DNA from: Hyphomicrobiales bacterium
GTDB lineage: Bacteria; Pseudomonadota; Alphaproteobacteria; Rhizobiales; Aestuariivirgaceae
Direction of reading: 5' to 3'
Length of the DNA stretch: 7,273 nucleotides
Assembly (NCBI GenBank): GCA_027031305.1
Contig: JALVRJ010000036.1
Location: 1 to 7,273 of the forward strand
A program made the translations under genes and the position numbers. This document shows, one piece after another, positions 4,805 through 7,273 of this stretch. How positions within the stretch are numbered: the stretch's first letter is position 1; the number at the start of each line of letters is the position of its first letter. The notes under the pieces are model-generated. The model searched no databases. It was not told where the DNA came from and saw only the letters and a list, made by a program, of their open reading frames with translations.

Positions 4805-6310
4805 ATGAAGATATTCGCGGCTTTCACCATGGCGCTGATGATGCTCGCCCCGGCGGCGGTGGCGAAGGACGCCGCGCGGCCGGACGCGGCGGCGCTGTAT
4901 GCGAAACATTGCGCCGAGTGCCACGGCAAGGGGCGGCTGGGCGGCGTCGGCCCGGCTCTATTGCCCGGCAACCTCAAGCGCCTGCGCAAGCAACGCGCCG
5001 CGAAGGTCATCGCGAACGGGCGCGTTTCCACCCAGATGCCCGCCTTCGGTGACAAGCTGAGCAAGGCCGAGATCGCCGCGCTGGTGGACTACATCTACAC
5101 CCCCCTGCCGCAAATGCCGGTGTGGGGCGAAAAGGAGATAGAGGCCAGCCGCCACATCCCGGTGGACGTGGATCATTCGGTCACGAAGCCGCAGTTCGAC
5201 GCCGACCCGCTGAACCTGTTCGTGGTGGTGGAATCGGGCGATCATCACGTCAGCATCCTCGACGGCGACACCTTCCGCACCCTCGCCCGCTTCAAGAGCC
5301 GTTATGCCCTGCACGGCGGGCCGAAGTTCACGCCCGACGGGCGCTACGTCTTCTTCCAGTCGCGCGATGGTTGGATCACCAAGTATGACCTCTACACGCT
5401 GGACGTGGTGGCGGAGGTACGCGCCGGCATCAACACCCGCAACATCGCCATTTCCACCGACGGCACGATCATCGCCGTGGCCAACTACCTGCCGCACAAC
5501 CTCGTTCTGCTCTCCGCCGACGACCTGAGCGTGGTGAAGATCATCCCCGCCGTTTCCACCGATGGCACCAGCTCCCGCGTCGCCGCCGTCTACCAGGCCC
5601 GGCCGCGCAACAGCTTCGTGGCCACGCTGAAGGACGCCCCGGAGTTCTGGGAAATCAGCACCGATCCGAGGCGCAAGGAGGCGCTGTATCAGGTGCGGCG
5701 GGTGAAGCTGCCGGCCATCGTTGATGATTTCTTCTTCGACCAGTCATACCGGCACATGCTGGGCGCCTCGCGCGACCTGAAGGGCGCCATCGTGCTGGAC
5801 GTGGACACCGGCGAGGTCATCCGCAGGCTCGACCTGCCCGGCCTGCCGCACCTGGGCAGCGGCATCACGTGGAAGTGGCAGGACCGCCCGGTCATGGCCA
5901 CGCCGCACCTGGGCGAAGGGCGCATCAGCATCATCGCCATGGACACTTGGGAGGTGGTGAAAACGCTCAAGACCCCCGGCCCGGGCTTCTTCCTGCGCTC
6001 GCACGAAAAGACGCCCTACGCCTGGGCCGACGTGTTCTTCGGCCCCAACCGCGACAAGATGCTGGTCATCGACAAGCGCACATTGGAAATCGTGAAGGTG
6101 CTCAACTACGCGCCGGGCAAGACCGTGGCCCACGTGGAGTTCGACCGTTACGGCAAGCACGCGCTGATCTCCGTGTGGGAACAGGACGGCGCGGTGCTGG
6201 TGGTGGACGCCAACACCTTCGAGGTGGTCAAGCGCCTGCCCATGAAAAAACCCGTCGGCAAATACAACGTCTTCAACAAGATCACGTTTTCCGAGGGCAC
6301 CAGCCATTGA
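4805..6310 (+). CDS. nirN: Cytochrome c / heme d1 beta-propeller protein, NirN-like (dihydro-heme d1 dehydrogenase)
   Basis: This 501-residue protein has a signal peptide (residues 1-20, ending AVA), a small cytochrome c domain (about 25-100) and an eight-bladed-propeller-type d1 domain (about 130-501). Heme c is attached through CAECH (36-40), with Met78 (QMPAFG) the likely distal ligand. In the d1 domain His170 (RYALHGGPKF) is the expected proximal ligand to heme d1. His349 (LPHLGSG) and His443 (VAHVEF) are spaced as I recall for His147, His323 and His417 of Pseudomonas aeruginosa NirN. NirN (about 490 residues) oxidises dihydro-heme d1 to heme d1 in the periplasm, the last step of cofactor assembly for nitrite reductase NirS. 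It is not NirS: positions where NirS has its distal histidines read Asp307, Tyr315 and Trp356 in my alignment from memory. No other nir gene is nearby, so it may be a displaced nirN or an orphan paralogue. It is transcribed away from the importer operon and converges on polA. Confidence 0.85.
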   Translation: MKIFAAFTMALMMLAPAAVAKDAARPDAAALYAKHCAECHGKGRLGGVGPALLPGNLKRLRKQRAAKVIANGRVSTQMPAFGDKLSKAEIAALVDYIYTPLPQMPVWGEKEIEASRHIPVDVDHSVTKPQFDADPLNLFVVVESGDHHVSILDGDTFRTLARFKSRYALHGGPKFTPDGRYVFFQSRDGWITKYDLYTLDVVAEVRAGINTRNIAISTDGTIIAVANYLPHNLVLLSADDLSVVKIIPAVSTDGTSSRVAAVYQARPRNSFVATLKDAPEFWEISTDPRRKEALYQVRRVKLPAIVDDFFFDQSYRHMLGASRDLKGAIVLDVDTGEVIRRLDLPGLPHLGSGITWKWQDRPVMATPHLGEGRISIIAMDTWEVVKTLKTPGPGFFLRSHEKTPYAWADVFFGPNRDKMLVIDKRTLEIVKVLNYAPGKTVAHVEFDRYGKHALISVWEQDGAVLVVDANTFEVVKRLPMKKPVGKYNVFNKITFSEGTSH

Positions 6311-6351
6311 GCGGAGAAAGCATGTCCATCGCCTTCTGATCCGGCCTCGGC

Positions 6352-7273
6352 TCAGTGCGCCTCTTCCCAGTTGTCGCCCACGCCGGCGTCGGCGATGAGC
6401 GGCACCTTCAGGTCCACCACCGGCAAGTGGGCGTTTTCCATCACCCGGCGGATGACTTCGACGGCCTTTTCCACCTCCGCCTCCGGCGCCTCGAACACCA
6501 GCTCGTCGTGCACTTGCAGCAGCATCAGCGTGTTCAGCCCCGCCGCGCGCAGCGCCTCCGGCATTCTCACCATGGCCCGGCGGATGATATCGGCCGCCGT
6601 GCCCTGCATGGGGGCGTTGATGGCCGCGCGCTCGGCATAGGCCCGCACACTGGGATTGCTGGCAGAAACGCCCGGCACGTGCACCCGCCGGCCGAACAGC
6701 GTCTCCACGTAGCCGTGCGCGCGGGCAAATTTCTTAACGCGCTCCATGTAGGTCTTTATCTCCGGGAATCGCTTGAAATAGAGCTTGATGTAGCTGGCCG
6801 CCTCGCCGCGCGGCACCCCCAGCCGCCGCGCCAGGCCGAAGGCGGAAATGCCGTAGATGATGCCATAGTTGATGACCTTCGCCTTGCGCCTGAGCTCCCT
6901 GTCCACCTCCTCGGGCGGCACCTCGAACATCTCCGCCGCCGCCCGCGTGTGCACGTCCTCGCCCTTGCGGAAGGCCTCCTGCAGGCGCTTCACATCCGCC
7001 ACGTGCGCCAGAATCCTGAGTTCGATCTGCGAATAGTCGGCGGAGATGATCTTCTTGCCTTCCGGCGCGATGAAGGCGGCGCGGATCTTGCGCCCTTCCT
7101 CGGTGCGGATGGGAATGTTCTGCAAATTCGGGTCGGTGGAGGCCAGTCGGCCGGTGGTGGTGGCGGCCAGCGAGTAGCTGGTGTGCACCCGGCCCGTCTG
7201 CGGGTTCACGTGCTGGGCCAGCGCGTCGCAATAGGTGCTCTTCAGCTTCATCAGCATGCGCCATTGCAGCACC
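6352..7273 (-). CDS. polA: DNA polymerase I, C-terminal polymerase domain (N-terminal part beyond window)
   Basis: The last 306 residues of a family A DNA polymerase, which fills gaps and replaces RNA primers during replication and excision repair. The frame runs off the right edge, so the first visible codon (GTG at 7272) is not a start. All three polymerase motifs are present: motif A DYSQIELR (visible residues 79-86; Asp79 and steric-gate Glu84), motif B RRKAKVINYGIIYG (128-141) and motif C QVHDELV (253-259; His255-Asp256-Glu257). TGRLASTDPNLQNIP (40-54) is the usual thumb/palm boundary signature. The protein ends in NWEEAH, matching the family's normal C-terminus, so this end is complete. 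Numbering relates to E. coli PolA by an offset of 626, making motif-B Tyr136 the equivalent of Phe762. The 5' nuclease and exonuclease domains lie outside the window. It ends 41 bp from the convergent nirN-like gene; no convincing shared terminator is visible between them. Confidence 0.97.
   Translation of the reverse strand, partial: VLQWRMLMKLKSTYCDALAQHVNPQTGRVHTSYSLAATTTGRLASTDPNLQNIPIRTEEGRKIRAAFIAPEGKKIISADYSQIELRILAHVADVKRLQEAFRKGEDVHTRAAAEMFEVPPEEVDRELRRKAKVINYGIIYGISAFGLARRLGVPRGEAASYIKLYFKRFPEIKTYMERVKKFARAHGYVETLFGRRVHVPGVSASNPSVRAYAERAAINAPMQGTAADIIRRAMVRMPEALRAAGLNTLMLLQVHDELVFEAPEAEVEKAVEVIRRVMENAHLPVVDLKVPLIADAGVGDNWEEAH

Noticed and set aside
6337..6354. Imperfect hairpin between nirN and polA as a bidirectional terminator
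   Set aside because: Only CCG/CGG and TGA/TCA pair, with an internal mismatch, and there is no T-run on either strand.

Overview
The window looks like part of a GC-rich (roughly two-thirds G+C) proteobacterial chromosome, probably alphaproteobacterial. The C-terminal part of DNA polymerase I is the best taxonomic marker here, and its wording (NYGIIYGISAFGLA, AINAPMQGTAADIIRRAM, ending NWEEAH) resembles alphaproteobacterial PolA. That placement rests on memory of the family, not on a search.

Layout. Positions 1-4578 hold a three-gene ABC importer operon on the minus strand, in the order substrate-binding protein (3235-4578), fused two-domain permease (1120-2898), ATPase (1-1074, cut by the window edge). 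It has the architecture of Fe(III)/FbpABC-type importers, but the binding protein lacks the expected iron-binding tyrosine pair, so the substrate is uncertain. The 336-bp gap between the binding protein and permease genes holds a candidate weak terminator, a 76-bp double-hairpin repeat, and a possible 24-codon leader ORF whose stop overlaps the permease start (ATGA). A second hairpin lies between the permease and ATPase genes.

Positions 4579-4804 are a divergent intergenic region. It carries a candidate sigma70-like promoter and GC hairpins that can fold in two mutually exclusive ways in the leader of the binding-protein mRNA.

Positions 4805-6310 on the plus strand encode a secreted cytochrome c / cytochrome d1-type beta-propeller protein, best read as NirN (dihydro-heme d1 dehydrogenase) or a close paralogue. 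It lacks the NirS distal catalytic histidines. No other nir gene is in the window. Positions 6352-7273 on the minus strand are the polymerase domain of polA, convergent with nirN and truncated at the right edge.

The importer genes form one functional unit. NirN and PolA have no evident functional link to it or to each other. I see no mobile element with a transposase, no CRISPR array, no tRNA or rRNA, and no clearly novel multi-gene system. The most interesting signals are regulatory (coupled leader ORF, bistable leader), plus the orphan NirN, the atypical binding protein and a natural Tyr in the PolA O-helix.
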